From positions 152,196,140 to 152,260,139 of the forward strand of contig CM043955.1 in the NCBI GenBank assembly GCA_014529385.2: a stretch of 64,000 nucleotides of DNA. The letters run 5' to 3'. Position 1 is the first letter of the stretch; the number at the start of each line of letters is the position of its first letter. Below, one piece after another: positions 10,782-22,799 of this stretch. Made by a program: the position numbers and the translations under genes. This DNA comes from Adiantum capillus-veneris. Its lineage: Eukaryota > Streptophyta > Polypodiopsida > Polypodiales > Pteridaceae. Below the pieces are notes generated by a model, which had not been told where the DNA came from, ran no database searches, and was given only the letters and a program-made list of their open reading frames with translations.

Positions 10782-12970
10782 GGATTGGCATTAGAGATTA
10801 GCCCAAGTGCCAACAATTGGCAGCACATTGGCCTAACATTTTTGGACAATCATTGACCTCTTTAGCAAACAAGCTCATTTCATTGCACGAAGAAAATCAT
10901 CAAAGCAGATAGGATGGCAACTCTAATCTTATAGAATACCTTTTGACTGCATGGGATGCCCCAATCTATAGTCAATGACCAAGATCCATGAATGATCAAC
11001 AAATAAGCTCATTTCATTCCCACAAGGAAAACCATGAAAGTAGATTGAATGGCAGCTCTATTTTTATAGCATTCCTTTTGACTGCATGGGATGCCCCAAT
11101 CTATAGTCAATAAACAAAATCCATGAATGACAAGCCTCTTTTGGAGAGCTCTTTTTGATAACATCAACACAACATTGAATTTCTCATCGTCATTTCATTT
11201 GCAGACAGATGGTCAATCATTTACGTTTGGATTCTCCAAACTCATCACACTAACTCTTGACATTATCAAAACTGTCGCACCACATGCAGTTTTGATTACC
11301 ACTTCCCCTCCGCAGACCACCTTGTTTTCATCAAGATGTTGAACCTTTTTCTTCAAGCTTTACAATTTTCAAATTGATGTTTAACTCCTGGATTCCCTTT
11401 ACAAGCTCATCCATGAAAGACTCCTCTAGCTTTGGGGTCTTCTCCTTCAACATCACATGGATCTCTTCTTTTTTTTCTTTCACATCTGTATTCATCCCGA
11501 CTAATTTGTCCAACCTTTTTTGTAGCTTCACCACCATATTGACCACTTCAATCACTTCTTTACAATCTGACGTAGTCGTAGCTCCCATGCTAGATCCTCT
11601 AGGAGATCCACTAATTTGCAGTTTTAAGTCTGCAACCTACATAATCAATTTTACCTTTTTAAAATTCAAAGCTGTGTTCGGTGGTAGATAACTGACCAAA
11701 TCGTTTCTCAAATTCTTGTAGCAACTTGGGTGCAGAAAGCCCCTTATTGTTGTATTGCACCTACTTCTAAAAACTTTTCGGCGTAGCATGCTCCTTATCT
11801 TCGAGAAAATATTTGTCTTTGAGAGCTTTCTTGAACGCCGCCCATGTCCCCCCATGCCGATCCGAAGCTCCTAAACCCGTGCCCGTAGTTCATGCACGAA
11901 AACCAACACAAAATTTTCCACTGTTGCTTGCTCATCTTCTCCCTTGTCTTCCATAGTCTGTTCATATATTTGTTATAATTTGGTAACATCACGGCCTTCA
12001 AACCACCCCACTTTATCTCTCACTGTTTGCTTGGCTTTACGAATTGGAGCTTTCATTTCTCTTTCCGAGCTTTGAGTCATCATCTACTGATGGTGAAGAT
12101 GTTGTTGATGCATAAGCACAACAAATTGCTATATCAACAAATTGGCCTGACGACATGGCTAGCTCTACCTACTTCGGTCAATTGCATCGGGTTCACCAAA
12201 TTGTCATAGTGCGCGGTTCTCCACAGTCAACCAAGAAAGCAGCGGGACTTTGGCTATAGACTGGAGCTTAGCACATGCTCAAACTCGGATAAAAGAGTGC
12301 AGATAGACTTAATTCATGGCTTAAGACACATAATGTTGATTAAAGAGAGTTTAAGAGAGACAAAACTGCAAATAAGAACGCTAATAATTGATTTGATGAA
12401 AAGAAACAGAGATTCAAGAATCAAGAGATTTTGACAACTGATAGCAGATACATCTTAAGATTTCTGATTTCTCTTTTACAATTCCACTACATATGCCTGC
12501 TTTGGTATGCCTTTTGAATTGCATCCCTTGGATCCAAAAAATTCCCCAAATTGCATCGTCATCCAGGCGTTTCGTGCTCTTGATACTTTTCTCGCCCTTC
12601 CCTTGTATTCTCTGATTGCTCTCAAGAACCAACCTTTCCTTCCATAAAACCACTTCTTTACACTTGGCTTTTGCAGACTCATCACACTCACTCCTGACAT
12701 GATGAAGACTGTCGCACCACATGGAGCTTTGATTACCACTTCCCCTCTGAGGATCACCTTTTTTTAATCGAGATGTTGAACCTTTTTCTTCTAGCTTTAT
12801 ATATTTAAAAATGATGTTTAACTCATGGATTCCCTTTACAAGCTCATCCATGAAAGACTCCTCTAGCTTTGGGGTCTTCTCCCCTTTAACATTAACTTGA
12901 CTTCAGCCCTAATTCCCTTGCTCGATCCTCAAGGAGATCCACTAAGTTTTTTGCAATTTTAAGTTTGCAG
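10782..12970. repeat. Long direct repeat A, right copy
   Basis: Near-identical to 566-2758, including the integrase fragment with its internal duplication (10867-11132), the C-family gag remnants (12000-11222 and 12851-12414) and the leader. It forms the inner end of the right (5') LTR of the Tat-like element. Confidence 0.8.
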
Positions 12971-14255
12971 TTTATGTCCTGTTAAGTGACCAGTTTCCTT
13001 GAATTATGTCAAGAGTTTCAAAATGGATTTTGAGGTGCTATCTGTCTAGAAATTTGTCTCATGAGCTGAAAAAAACTCGACATTTTTTTGGAATATCAAT
13101 TCCATCTTTAACCTTGTGCTTGCACAACATTTCACAACCTAAACTGTGCGAAAAAACGGGTCCTGTTTTTGGCTTTTTTCAACTTTTTGCAACTATACCA
13201 CTCTAGAATTCATGTTTGTGAGGTCTATAATGCTAGAGAACTATCTTTAGTAGTCCTCAACATGTCCTGATGCTTCTAGGGAGAAATAAATGTTAAAGTT
13301 GTAAGTTATTACCAAATTACAAAAATTGTCAAATCTTGTTTTTTAGCCAATTTTAGCTCTTCTATGATTTTTTTGGTGGCTTTCATGATATCCAAATGCA
13401 GTTTTGATTTTCTATGTCGCATATGGTAACATATAGCTAATATTCCTTGAGTTTTTGGGCACCTAATACCCTATTTTGTATAGTAGACAACGATGGTTGA
13501 TTTTTTCAATTATAGAAGAAAACGAAACATTCTAGTATATCAAGTATAGCTTTTTCAATATTGTTAGTTTCTTGTGACAACTACATGGATTGTAGGTAGT
13601 AACCATATATAGTCATAAGGATCAAATTTGGCTAGATATTGAATAGTTTCTATGGGATTCTACAACTCATAATGTTGAACCCAGTTTTTTCATGTTTGCT
13701 ATATTTAGCACTTCATCTTTGTCCCCAAGATTCCCCTTGGTAAGAGATGTATTATTCTTTTGACATGCTCCATGGCTCCTTATGAACCTAAAGGACAATA
13801 GGGAACTAAGAAAACATGCATATATTATTTGTATTGAGTGTGGCTATAGAAACTTTGATGATAGGTTTGCAGAAGGTAAAAATTCAACGTTTTTGTACCT
13901 ATTTCTTTTGGAAAAACAAAAAATAGTGAGTGAGAAGCAATCATATGTTCAGATCACCAACCCATTGAAGTTAACTAGGGAATTCATCTCAAGTCCTACA
14001 AAAATCCCTAATCTTATTTTTATGCAACAAAACGTAAGAAATGACTATTTTGATGAAAATGTACTGGTCCATCAACTTTGGAGGCTTGGTGTGACCAAAA
14101 GATGAGAAATTTTACAAGTTTCTTATTTTTTCCATGTGTAGTAGGCCTTGAACTATAACCTCATGAAAGGATTTTACAAAATGACTATGGTTTTGGAGGT
14201 TTTTTTCAAAACCCTGAAAGGACAGTTTTATGTCCTGTTAGGTTACCAACCTAGT
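12971..14255. other. Central segment unique to the right long repeat
   Basis: It has no counterpart in the left long repeat, where 2759-3592 lies instead. It is flanked by similar words, TTATGTCCTGTTAAGTGACCA at the left (about 12971) and TTATGTCCTGTTAGGTTACCA at the right (about 14229). A 107-codon plus-strand frame (13782-14105) has no recognised motif. The flanking words suggest an inserted or duplicated unit. Confidence 0.45.
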
Positions 14256-15197
14256 GTTAAGATCCAAGTGTAATTTGTACAAATGAAGCTTGATTAGGGA
14301 CATTCAACCAATGAAGAAGCTCCTTCCAAGTGATTTGTTGACCAATTTGCAACTAATTGGCTCCATCATCACTTGTGTTGTCTTCACTCCTTCCTCCAAT
14401 AGCTTGAGTCCAAGAGCTTCCTTATTTTAAAATGTAAAGAATATAAATAAAATCAATACATATCTAGTAATAATAGAAAGGGGTTGAATGAGAACTTATG
14501 AATTACAACAAGATTAAGCATGACTTGAGAGGTGATTAGAAGAGGAATTTGTGATGGTTTTTTGAGCTTGAGAGAGAGGAGGAAGGAGGGGAGGGTGAGA
14601 AGACTAATGGCTGATTTTTAGAGAAGGTCTCAATGTGGAAAAGGAAGGGTGTGTGTGTAAAGGTAGAGGGGGTGGTCTCCACCACAGTGGCGTTCGTCAT
14701 TTTGGCCATATCTCCTAGACCGTAGATGCAAAAATTATTAAAAAAATATGGTCAAAATCTCCAGCTCATCAGCTACAACTTTGATGAAGACAACTTTTCT
14801 TGGATCGAAGTGGAAGTATTGTTTAAAAATCCAGCAAAATCATGTGTCTGGTTCCTTCCTTTACCAAGTCTTCCACTTGGGTCCCATCTGTTTGAATCAT
14901 CATATGGCTCCAAAGCCATGATGATATGAGCCACTCATGACCCTTGAATCATGGGTGCATGGATCCACAACCACATCATATCTTTTCTTTTCACATTTAC
15001 ATATTTTCCCGTCCCTTTACCACTAGGTTCTCCCTCTACCTTTCACCTCCGGTGAACTAGTCAAGAAAAAATTCCCATCAAATCATTTTTTTAATTTTCC
15101 AAGAGGTGGTTCTCACTCTTTCTTTTATTGTAAACCTCTAGAAGCAAGGAAAACCAACAAAATATAGTAAACAAAAATTTGTGATAGGCTCGGATCA
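14256..15197 (-). repeat. Direct repeat B, right copy: outer end of the 5' LTR
   Basis: Near-identical to 3593-4543, and ends with the same GGCTCGGATCA (minus strand TGATCCGAGCC). It abuts a D-family Copia LTR at 15198, so the Tat-like element or a rearrangement has cut that LTR. Confidence 0.75.
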
Positions 15198-15839
15198 CTG
15201 GCAGATCCCATAAGCGCATAATCGCGTGATACACGAACAAAGAGAGATAGAGAGTGAAAGCGCACGTACAAAAGACGCACCTCCTAGAGCGGAGTGCTAT
15301 GCCAGCACGACATGAGAGAAGAGCAACGCAAACACTGGGTGCAATCTTTCCCCGTGCAAGAGTGAGTATTTCCCTCTTACACGTATTTATTTATAGATTT
15401 CTTGAATGCCGAAAAATGAGTACAAACTGGCCGGCTGGACATAAATGGCCAAAGCTCATAAAGAGCACTTGAATAATCAAATATATATAAAATGTAATAT
15501 CGTTTTTCATAATCCATTATAATATGTTGATGCTTTTGCCATCTGTCAGCTGCAATAAATGGATAAATATGAATTCCATAACATACCTCTCCGCTGGAAA
15601 TCTTTCTGCGTGCAAGAGTGAGCATTTCCCTCTTGCATGTATTTATTTATAGATTTCTTGAATGCCCAAAAGTGAGTACAAACTGGCCAACCGGACATAA
15701 ATGGCCAAAGCTCATAAAGAGCACTTGAATAATCAAATATATATAAAATGTAATATCCTTTTGCATAATCCATTATAATATGCTGATGATTTTGCCACCT
15801 GTCAACTGCAATAAATGGAAAAATATCAATTCCATAACA
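15198..15839 (-). mobile_element. D-family Copia-type LTR, truncated, with tandem U3 duplication
   Basis: The minus strand matches the LTR at 40822-41304, starting TGTTATGGAAT. About 255 bp holding the LTR start, the AT-rich U3 and the adjacent purine tract occur twice: LTR starts lie at 15839 and at about 15584, each preceded (minus strand) by GCGG(G)AGAGGTA. The R/U5 side is cut at 15198 by repeat B. It is best read as a 3' LTR of a minus-strand element. Confidence 0.7.
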
Positions 15840-15853
15840 TACCTCTCCCGCTG
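15840..15853 (-). promoter_or_regulatory. Polypurine tract of the D-family element
   Basis: The minus strand AGCGGGAGAGGTA directly precedes the LTR start TGTTATGG. A second copy precedes the duplicated LTR start near 15585. Confidence 0.55.
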
Positions 15854-16200
15854 GAAAGCAACTTTCTTCAGTTGCAAAGATAAGAAATTTGCAAACGATA
15901 CTTGTCAAAATAAGTGACTAGAAATTTGTGTCAAAAAATTAGCATATAATAAAAACAGTGAAACTAAACAACATTGCATATGCCTGCCATCATCCAAATG
16001 CTACCTATTCTAGTGTCCCTTACCGCTAGGATAAGCAATATATGTCACATTTATCATTCAATAATAAATTCTCATCAATCTCAAGTTCACTTTCATAAAC
16101 CATTCCCAATCCAAACATTTTCCAACATATACCCGTTTCAAATCCAAATTCTCATCACTGTCATTATATACCCGAGTTAACAAAATCATACGAATTACAA
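15854..16200. other. AT-rich spacer
   Basis: No gene, repeat family or motif was recognised. Confidence 0.4.
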
Positions 16201-16480
16201 TGGTGGCCAGCAAGGATTTAATATTTATGTAATTACATCAAATTTTGTGCGATCACAATGTCTTATTGACACATTTACATGATCACAGTAAACATGATCA
16301 CACAGAACCCGGTTAATGGTGACCTGCAAACCCACAAAATTCCCGTCGGGCTTTACAATATCCCCGATGGGTTTATCATTTTCCCTGCGGGCCCGCTGGG
16401 GATACTGAAAATCCCGGCAGGCTATTAGCGTTATATATACGCGGGTCCGATCGGGCCCGCTGGGTGTATTTTTGTCTTGC
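16201..16480 (+). mobile_element. Possible DNA-transposon end related to the one at 44435
   Basis: Words shared in order with 44435-44690 are TGG.GGCCA-CA..GGATTT, GTAAT.AC, CTGCAAA..CC, CATTTTCCC..CGGGCCCGC.GGG and TATATATA. The start of the second copy, CAGGGATTT, looks like a hAT terminal repeat (CAGGG). No matching inverted end or target duplication was found. Confidence 0.35.
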
Positions 16481-16486
16481 TTTCCT

Positions 16487-16616
<130 letters not shown>

Positions 16617-17349
16617 TCGTGTGGGAGCGTGCTCTGCATCGCAGTGCGTGGCAACAACAGAGTACCTGACCACACAATCCGGGTATGTGTTGTGTGTGTG
16701 TATGCGTTGTGTGGTAGCGTGCCTTTTGTCGTAGTGCACGGTAGTAATAAGGTACCTTACCACACAATGGGAGTGTGTGTGTAAGCTATTCTATGGAACA
16801 ATGCTTATCACGGGGGCATCACCTCGGTGACGCAGGGAAGATGGTGTCCTTGTGGTAAGTATTGGCTTACTATCTGGGTACTACCTCGGCAATGCGGCGA
16901 ATCTAGTATCCTTATGGTAAGTCAACTTCCCTTCCCTTTCCCAAAAAACATATGGGCATCGATCGGTAACGCTTCTATATGATGTTCGTATTAGGCCCTT
17001 GTTTTTCCATAGATGCAGGCAGCACTCGGTCGATAATGCGGCTAATAGAGTGTCATTTGTTAGAAGCATATGTTTTTGCATAAATGTGGCGTTCAAGTCG
17101 TTAACCCTTTCGTAAAAACGTCATATAGTTTGTATGTGCATGTGCAGTTAATTTTTTAAGTATTAAGTATATGAAATACTTGGTCAGTAACGTAGCTTTG
17201 AAGAGTATTTCATATACAAAATGTATGAATTGTTTGATTTTGTTGTTTTTAACTGTCCATTGAAATTATATACTAGCTAATCATATTCAAAAGAATACTT
17301 TATTCATCAATCAACGCTATTTTAAATTTTCCATTTATATAGAATACTT
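16617..17349. other. Non-coding region with diverged short repeats
   Basis: GT-rich words follow the microsatellite. From 16800 to 17060 there are loosely repeated phrases such as ACCTCGGCAATGCGG and TGTCCTTGTGGTAAG. No coding signal. Confidence 0.4.
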
Positions 17350-17640
17350 TATTAATCAATCATCGCTATTTTAAATGTTCCATTTATATAAATTACATGT
17401 AAAAAAGTATTTGCACACAAATTGCATGTTTAATATTCTTTTTTAATCTTTTTAAAGGACTCTCAAGCATTATCGCTATTTTTAATGCTTCATTTACATA
17501 AATTCTCAGTAAAAAATCTAAATGCACACAATTTACATGTTAAATATTCTTTTGTGTCTTTTTAAAGAACATCAATTATCATCGCTTTTTGATTGCTACA
17601 TTTACATAAATTCTATGTAAAAAAGTTTATGAACACAATT
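17350..17640. repeat. Tandem repeat, period about 109 bp
   Basis: Three diverged copies start near 17361, 17471 and 17578. They share ATCGCTATTTT, CATTTA.ATAAATT, GTAAAAAA, GCACACAA and TTTTTAAAG. Confidence 0.7.
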
Positions 17641-18029
17641 TGCTAGTCCAATTTGTATACTTCCAATGTTTTAAATGTTTTTGAAGTTTTTAAGTTGGTG
17701 TGTGCTTTGTTTGAATTAGTATGTGCGCACGGAGAAAAATATAAGTTAAAAATTCAATATATGTTGAAATGTGCCAGACTGTTAACATGTATTGTTTGAT
17801 CTGAATGAAGTCCTTATAAACCACTTGTTTGAACTGCTTGTTACACGTGTAACAGATTGAAATTTTAAGTGAAGATTATATTTAATCTTTATCAATATTT
17901 CCTTGCACATTTGTTAAAGTCTTCAAGTGGTGGTTAAGAGTTTATCTGAGATAGTGTGAGAGTGTTAGTGTCATTTGCAACCATGAATTTGTATCTGATA
18001 TGCTGTTTTTTGTATTGTCCAGTGCAAAT

Positions 18030-19490
18030 ATGACGCCAAATCAAAAGAAATATATTATGTGTACCATTCGTAAAGAATATAATTTGGCAATCTCATCATG
18101 TGCAGTTGATCGCATACAGCAGATTAGTGAAAGCGATGTCTACATCAAAGACATCACTAGAGCTATATGGGAGAACACAGAGCGCAGGTTGTGACTTGAA
18201 GACCAATACGAGTTGTTGTGTCCAGCTGGGATACGAGAATTTGACCCCCACCACAAGGTCAGGACAGTGTTGGGCAATATGAAAGTATGTTGCAGAGACT
18301 TAAAGGAAGATATCCCACCTGCTTGCGACATGTCAAAATTAGAGCTCTGGGATAAATTGTGGGAAGAATAGAAGGTAAAGGCGAAGCATGTGAAAGCGGA
18401 GGACCAAGCGGCCTTACCCAAGAGATTGAAGATGGCCCAAGATGCGCAAGAAGCTTTGGGAGGTCGATCCGATGCTAGCGGCACCGGAACAATCATGCGC
18501 ACTGCTTTGAATACAAAGTGCGCTCATCTTGTCGGCATCCCTCACAAAGCCTTGGTAGAAGGTATGAGGATTGGAGCAGGATCCTTCGGTGTGTGCACAT
18601 TGTACACCATCAAAGGCATCTCATTTTTTCCATACCACATTACATTGTGGGAAAATGTTACAAGGGAGGGAGTGAGGCAAAATTTGATAGCTTTCAGACA
18701 GAGCAAGGAATGCAAACTCTTCACCCCTCCATTCTAAGGTGCATTGGATTTACTACAGAAGATCCTTGGATCACGATATTCCCATACTACAATGAAGGTA
18801 CCGTGGGCGACATGATGTGTCGCTTACCATTCGCTCACGGATTGTTCAGCAACACATGCACAGGCTACAACATGCTGGAGGTCATTGCCTGTAGCAAACA
18901 ACCTTGTAAGCAAGATAGACACGGTGCGGATCAAAGCAGTGATCGAGCAGATGCCAACAATTTGTCATGCCTTAATGGAGGGCGTTACAGCTGCCCACTT
19001 GACCGGTATAGTGCATAGTGACCTGCACCTGCTCAATGTAATGTTGGACTTTACTCACACCAATAAACCCCGCGTCGACATCATTGATTGGGGTATGATG
19101 CTGAGAACACCAGCTAAGCGCGTAGCGAATAATTATCTGTCTCCAAGCGCACAGTCGGACGAAGCAGTTTTGAATGCACAGAGAGCAGGGAATGCCAAGA
19201 TGGCTAAGCGACTGTGGATTGCTCCCGAACTATACGATCCACGGTGCGCAGATGCATACACAAAAGCGAGTGACATTTATGCATTGGGCTACCTATTTGA
19301 CATGCTGGCAGATTTTTGGAGTGCAGCCAGAAAAGTTTATTTTGTAGAAGAAGTTTTTCACCACTCGAATGAAGATGTTATGAGGGCTATTCGAATTAAA
19401 GTAGATTTTTTTGGATGAAGTTAAAAGAGCGGGACCAAAGAAGGAAAGCTTCTGATGTGTTGATATTTTTTAAAGAACATTTAAAGACAA
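18030..19490 (+). pseudogene. Broken protein-kinase-like gene
   Basis: The N-terminal part (frame of 18030-18737) reads MTPNQKKYIMCTIRKEYNLA, with stops at 18192 (TGA) and near 18369 (TAG), then a glycine-rich loop in RIGAGSFGVCTLY near 18570. The frame then shifts: 18640-18880 gives LHPSILRCIGF and PYYNEGTVGDMM in another frame. It shifts back for the catalytic loop VHSDLHLLNVML, the metal-binding VDIIDWGM and the LWIAPELYD (APE) motif at about 19000-19240, with SDIYALGYLFDML following. A last shift near 19410 leads into ERDQRRKASDVLIFF. HRD is HSD and DFG is DWG. At least three frameshifts and two nonsense codons make it a pseudogene, possibly a gene captured by a transposon. Introns could mimic one shift. 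Confidence 0.75.
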
Positions 19491-19828
19491 CCCTAACCCT
19501 ATCCAACATCCACTTGTTGAACTTGCACCATCATTTTATCCAATTTAAACATTTCTATGATATACATATGTCTTGTCCAGTGTATTCTTTTTTTTATTGA
19601 AGTGTGTTATCTGGTTTGAAGTGGTTCACCTAATTGAGTCAATTATCTTTAGTCATTTCAAATTTGTCATTTAACTGTTAGTATTTCAAATTTGCCTTGT
19701 GGTTCAATTAGTCGCATTTGTTGTGGTTTGATTTAGTGGATTCGCGCACTGTCCAAATGAGTGAGAATATATATTTTCCAATGATATTGAATATTTGTCT
19801 ATTTGTTGACTGCAGCTCTAAGAGAAAA

Positions 19829-20428
19829 TGGCTGATCAAGAACCAGATATTGGCACCCAATCACTACCTGATGATCAACAACAAGCGGCTGTTAATGCAT
19901 TTCAGCGCATGAAGTCTCTGGCACACGGCATGTTGGTACAACAAGCGACGCACTGCTCGTCGACTCTCAAAGTGGGCAAATCCAAACCATATGCAATGGA
20001 AAGAGATCAATAAACAAGTGACAAAGGACATGATCAAGACAATATGGCCATGTGAGGACGCAAAGATCAAGAAAAGAAGGTGGAAGGTTTCGAAGTGCAA
20101 CCATGATGTGATCAAAGATAACGCTGAGAGGATTCATTTGGAGGTTTATCGCCATCCCCTGCACAATGCATATTGTGCACTATATTTTTCAAAAATGTTA
20201 TATGTTCACTTTGTGCAACAGCGATCAGTAGACTTCTCGTCAAAGGAGACAACTGTTGCCACTCATGATTTAAGGGAGAGTTGTGTCACTTTCACCCGTG
20301 ATGAGTTGGCATTGATAGTGGAAGGCGCCGACCTACAGTTAAAGAGAGAGAAGGATATTTACATGACACAGTTGGCAGAGAAAGATGCAAAAATAACACG
20401 GCTTTCTATAGCCACCCAGACACCGTAA
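19829..20428 (+). pseudogene. Second broken ORF after the kinase-like gene, unknown function
   Basis: A frame from ATG 19829 (MADQEPDIGTQSLPDDQQQA) runs to 20013. The likely continuation is in another frame at 19991-20428 (KEINKQVTKDMIKTIWPCED), so one frameshift lies near 19985. The C-terminal end is a heptad-rich, probably coiled-coil stretch (ELALIVEGADLQLKREKDIY) closing with a Thr-Gln-Thr-Pro tail. I do not recognise the family. It follows the kinase-like remnant on the same strand by about 340 bp and may be part of the same gene or captured unit. The base before it, TTGACTGCAG, resembles a splice acceptor. Confidence 0.4.
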
Positions 20429-20868
20429 CCCTCACAAGTTCGGATGGAGAAAAGCATCCACCGCTTAAGTCAGGACGTTCAAAATCTGACACAGTGAGTG
20501 AATCGAACTTTTTTGCCCTCAATATGTGCTCTCTTTGTCCTATATTTTATCTTGTGAGCATTTTTGCTAAAATTATGGCCGTAGGTCTTACACCTCAACT
20601 TTGATGTAGTCTTTCCATTGACCAGTTCATCTACGTAGTTCCACTCATGTCCTTTCACCATTTTCTTAAGATCTGCAAACTCAAACAACACTACTTACTA
20701 AATACACATGTAAAACGGAACTCTCATGCCATTTACATTACTTTACTTGCCATCATTTTCAGAAAAACATAAATTTTCAACCTCTTTAAATTCTAAATAC
20801 CAATTTTTTTTTCAAGTATCAGCTTTCACTCTATACATGATAAATAAATCGTTTAATCGATCTCAATA

Positions 20869-21265
20869 ACTTCCAAGTATGAGTAAACTCTACACAAAGC
20901 ATGATATCTTTTAAAATACTACCTAAATTAACTCTACAGTGGCAAGCAATCAAAATTCACTACTTATCTAAATCTCTTCTAGGTGTGGGAATACCTCTAC
21001 ACAAAGCAAGAGATTATTATTTAATCTACCTAAATTGTTTGCAGTGTGAGTATTACTCTACAGATGACAGACAATCATTAGATAAATGTAACCTAAGCTA
21101 GTTCTAGGTGTGAACTTAGTTTGACACACAACAAGTAACTCCTAGCTTCAACTATCTAACTTAAGTTACTTCTAAGTGTGAACATAGTTCAACACAACGC
21201 AAATAGCTGCTAACTTTAACTATCTTAAATCACTTCCAAGTGTGAGTTTCCTCTACACACAAGGC
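20869..21265. repeat. Minisatellite, period about 65 bp
   Basis: About six diverged copies of a unit like CTTCTAAGTGTGAA.ATAGTTC.ACACAA.GCAA follow each other, near 20869, 20976, 21040, 21103, 21169 and 21232. Confidence 0.7.
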
Positions 21266-21279
21266 CAATGAGACAACTC

Positions 21280-22799
21280 AGAACTAGATACTTCTTATGA
21301 TGGACTTGAAAATGCTAAGAGGATTGAACTAGATGAACTAGGGGAAGAACCAAAGCCGGCTTACATAGCCACAGACCTCACAGAGGAGAAAGAGTAGATT
21401 CTAATATTTACGCTCAAGCAGTATAGAGATGTGTTTGCATGGTCTTACAAGGACCTTAAAGGAGGTAATCCAAACATTTACTATAATAAAATACCCATTA
21501 ATAGTGATACCAAACCCTGTAGAAACACCCATATACTTACATAATAAAACATTTACGAAGAAAATCAAAGAGGAGATAGATAAGCTTAAAGGGTCAAAGT
21601 TTCTCTAAAAGATCGAACACACAGATTTGGTGTCACTAATTGTGGTAGTACCCAAAAATAATGAAAAATTACAAGTGTGTGTAAATCTCAAACAGGTAAA
21701 TGCTACCACCATAAGAGACAAATATCCCTTACTTATCATAGATCATGTGATTGAGAGATTTGCATGCAAGGAAGCTTATAGCTTTCTTGATGGCTTTTTG
21801 GGCTACAATTAGCTTACTATAAAGCCCAAGGATAAGCAAAAAATAAAATTTGCAACAAAATGGGACAGATTTTATTATAGAGGGATGCCATTTGGCTTAC
21901 CAATGCACCTGCCACATTCCAAAGACTAATGAGTCATGCATTCAAACAATTTCTAAGACAATTATTAGAAATCTACATATATTAATTATGTGTGCATTCT
22001 CTCTTGCGAAACTAACATGTTGAGCATTTGAAGAAGATCTTTGAGAAGTGAAAGACTTATGGTATTTTCTTGGATCCATAGAAATGTTTCTTCATGGGGC
22101 AAGACAAGGGAAGATTTTAGGGTACATTGTGTCCAAAAATGGCATTTCCACAGATCTTGAAAAGATGCAAATCATTGTTTATCTTCTAAGACCCACAAAA
22201 TCTAGAGAGGTAAAAGCTTTTATGGGCCATTGTGGTTACTACCAAAGGTTTATCTATATGTACGTAGTCTTGTGTCCAAAAATGGCATTTCCACAGATCT
22301 TGAAAAGATGCAAATCATTGTTTATCTTCTAAGACCCACAAAATCTAGAGAGGTACAAGCTTTTATGGACCATTGTGGTTACTACCAAAGGTTTATCTAT
22401 ATGTATGTAGTCTTTGCAAAACCTCTTTATGCTATCATCACCAAGTCTGAGTGGAGTGAAGAGTGCAAAAAAGCCTTTCAATAGTTCAAGCAAAGATTGA
22501 TTTATGCTCCAATTCTAAAAGCTCTTGATTGGGAAAGATGTTCCATGTCCACATTGATGCATCAGCATACACAATCGGATACATCCTAGTCTAACCTGGA
22601 GAGAACAATATGGGTTATCCCATATATTAATCTAGCAGACAACTTAATAGTGCGGAAATAAATTACACAACCATAGAAAGAAAAGCATTGGGAATGGTCT
22701 ATGCCATCAAAACTTTTAGACACGACCTTCTCGCAATTTTTTTTTTCCCCCACTATTGAGCACTATTATACTTGGTGAACAAACCATGCAATACTAGAC
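21280..22799 (+). pseudogene. G2-family Gypsy RT/RNase H fragment
   Basis: Degenerate pol: ENAKRIELDELGEEPKPAYI, then a stop, then FTLKQYRDVFAWSYKDLKGG at the pro-RT boundary. RT follows at 21627-21812 (LIVVVPKNNEKLQVCVNLKQ...SFLDGFLGYN), then GMPFGL..APATFQRL, and the thumb/connection GYIVSKNGISTDLEKMQ and GHCGYYQRF. RNase H remnants reach about 22790 (HQ.. VNKPCN). A 143-bp segment (22128-22270) is tandemly duplicated at 22271-22413. The fragment ends abruptly at an LTR start at 22800. The ENAKRIEL segment matches the minus-strand copy near 57400-57550, so both belong to one family. Confidence 0.8.

Larger units (their letters stand above)
566..15197 (-). mobile_element. Tat-like Ty3/Gypsy LTR retrotransposon with about 4-kb composite LTRs
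   Basis: Gene order on the minus strand is an extra leader ORF, gag, protease, RT, RNase H, a second RNase H and integrase, bounded by long direct repeats. Two RNase H domains are a hallmark of the Tat lineage (Ogre, Retand), and an extra ORF before gag is known in Ogre. The right LTR edge at 15197 (TGATCC end) and the polypurine tract at 4544 are clear. The left outer edge near 566 is degraded and no target duplication is visible: CTGGC follows 15197 and no clear match precedes 566. LTR centres differ between copies. The element is dead, with nonsense codons in gag, RNase H-integrase and integrase and frameshifts around RT. Confidence 0.65.
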
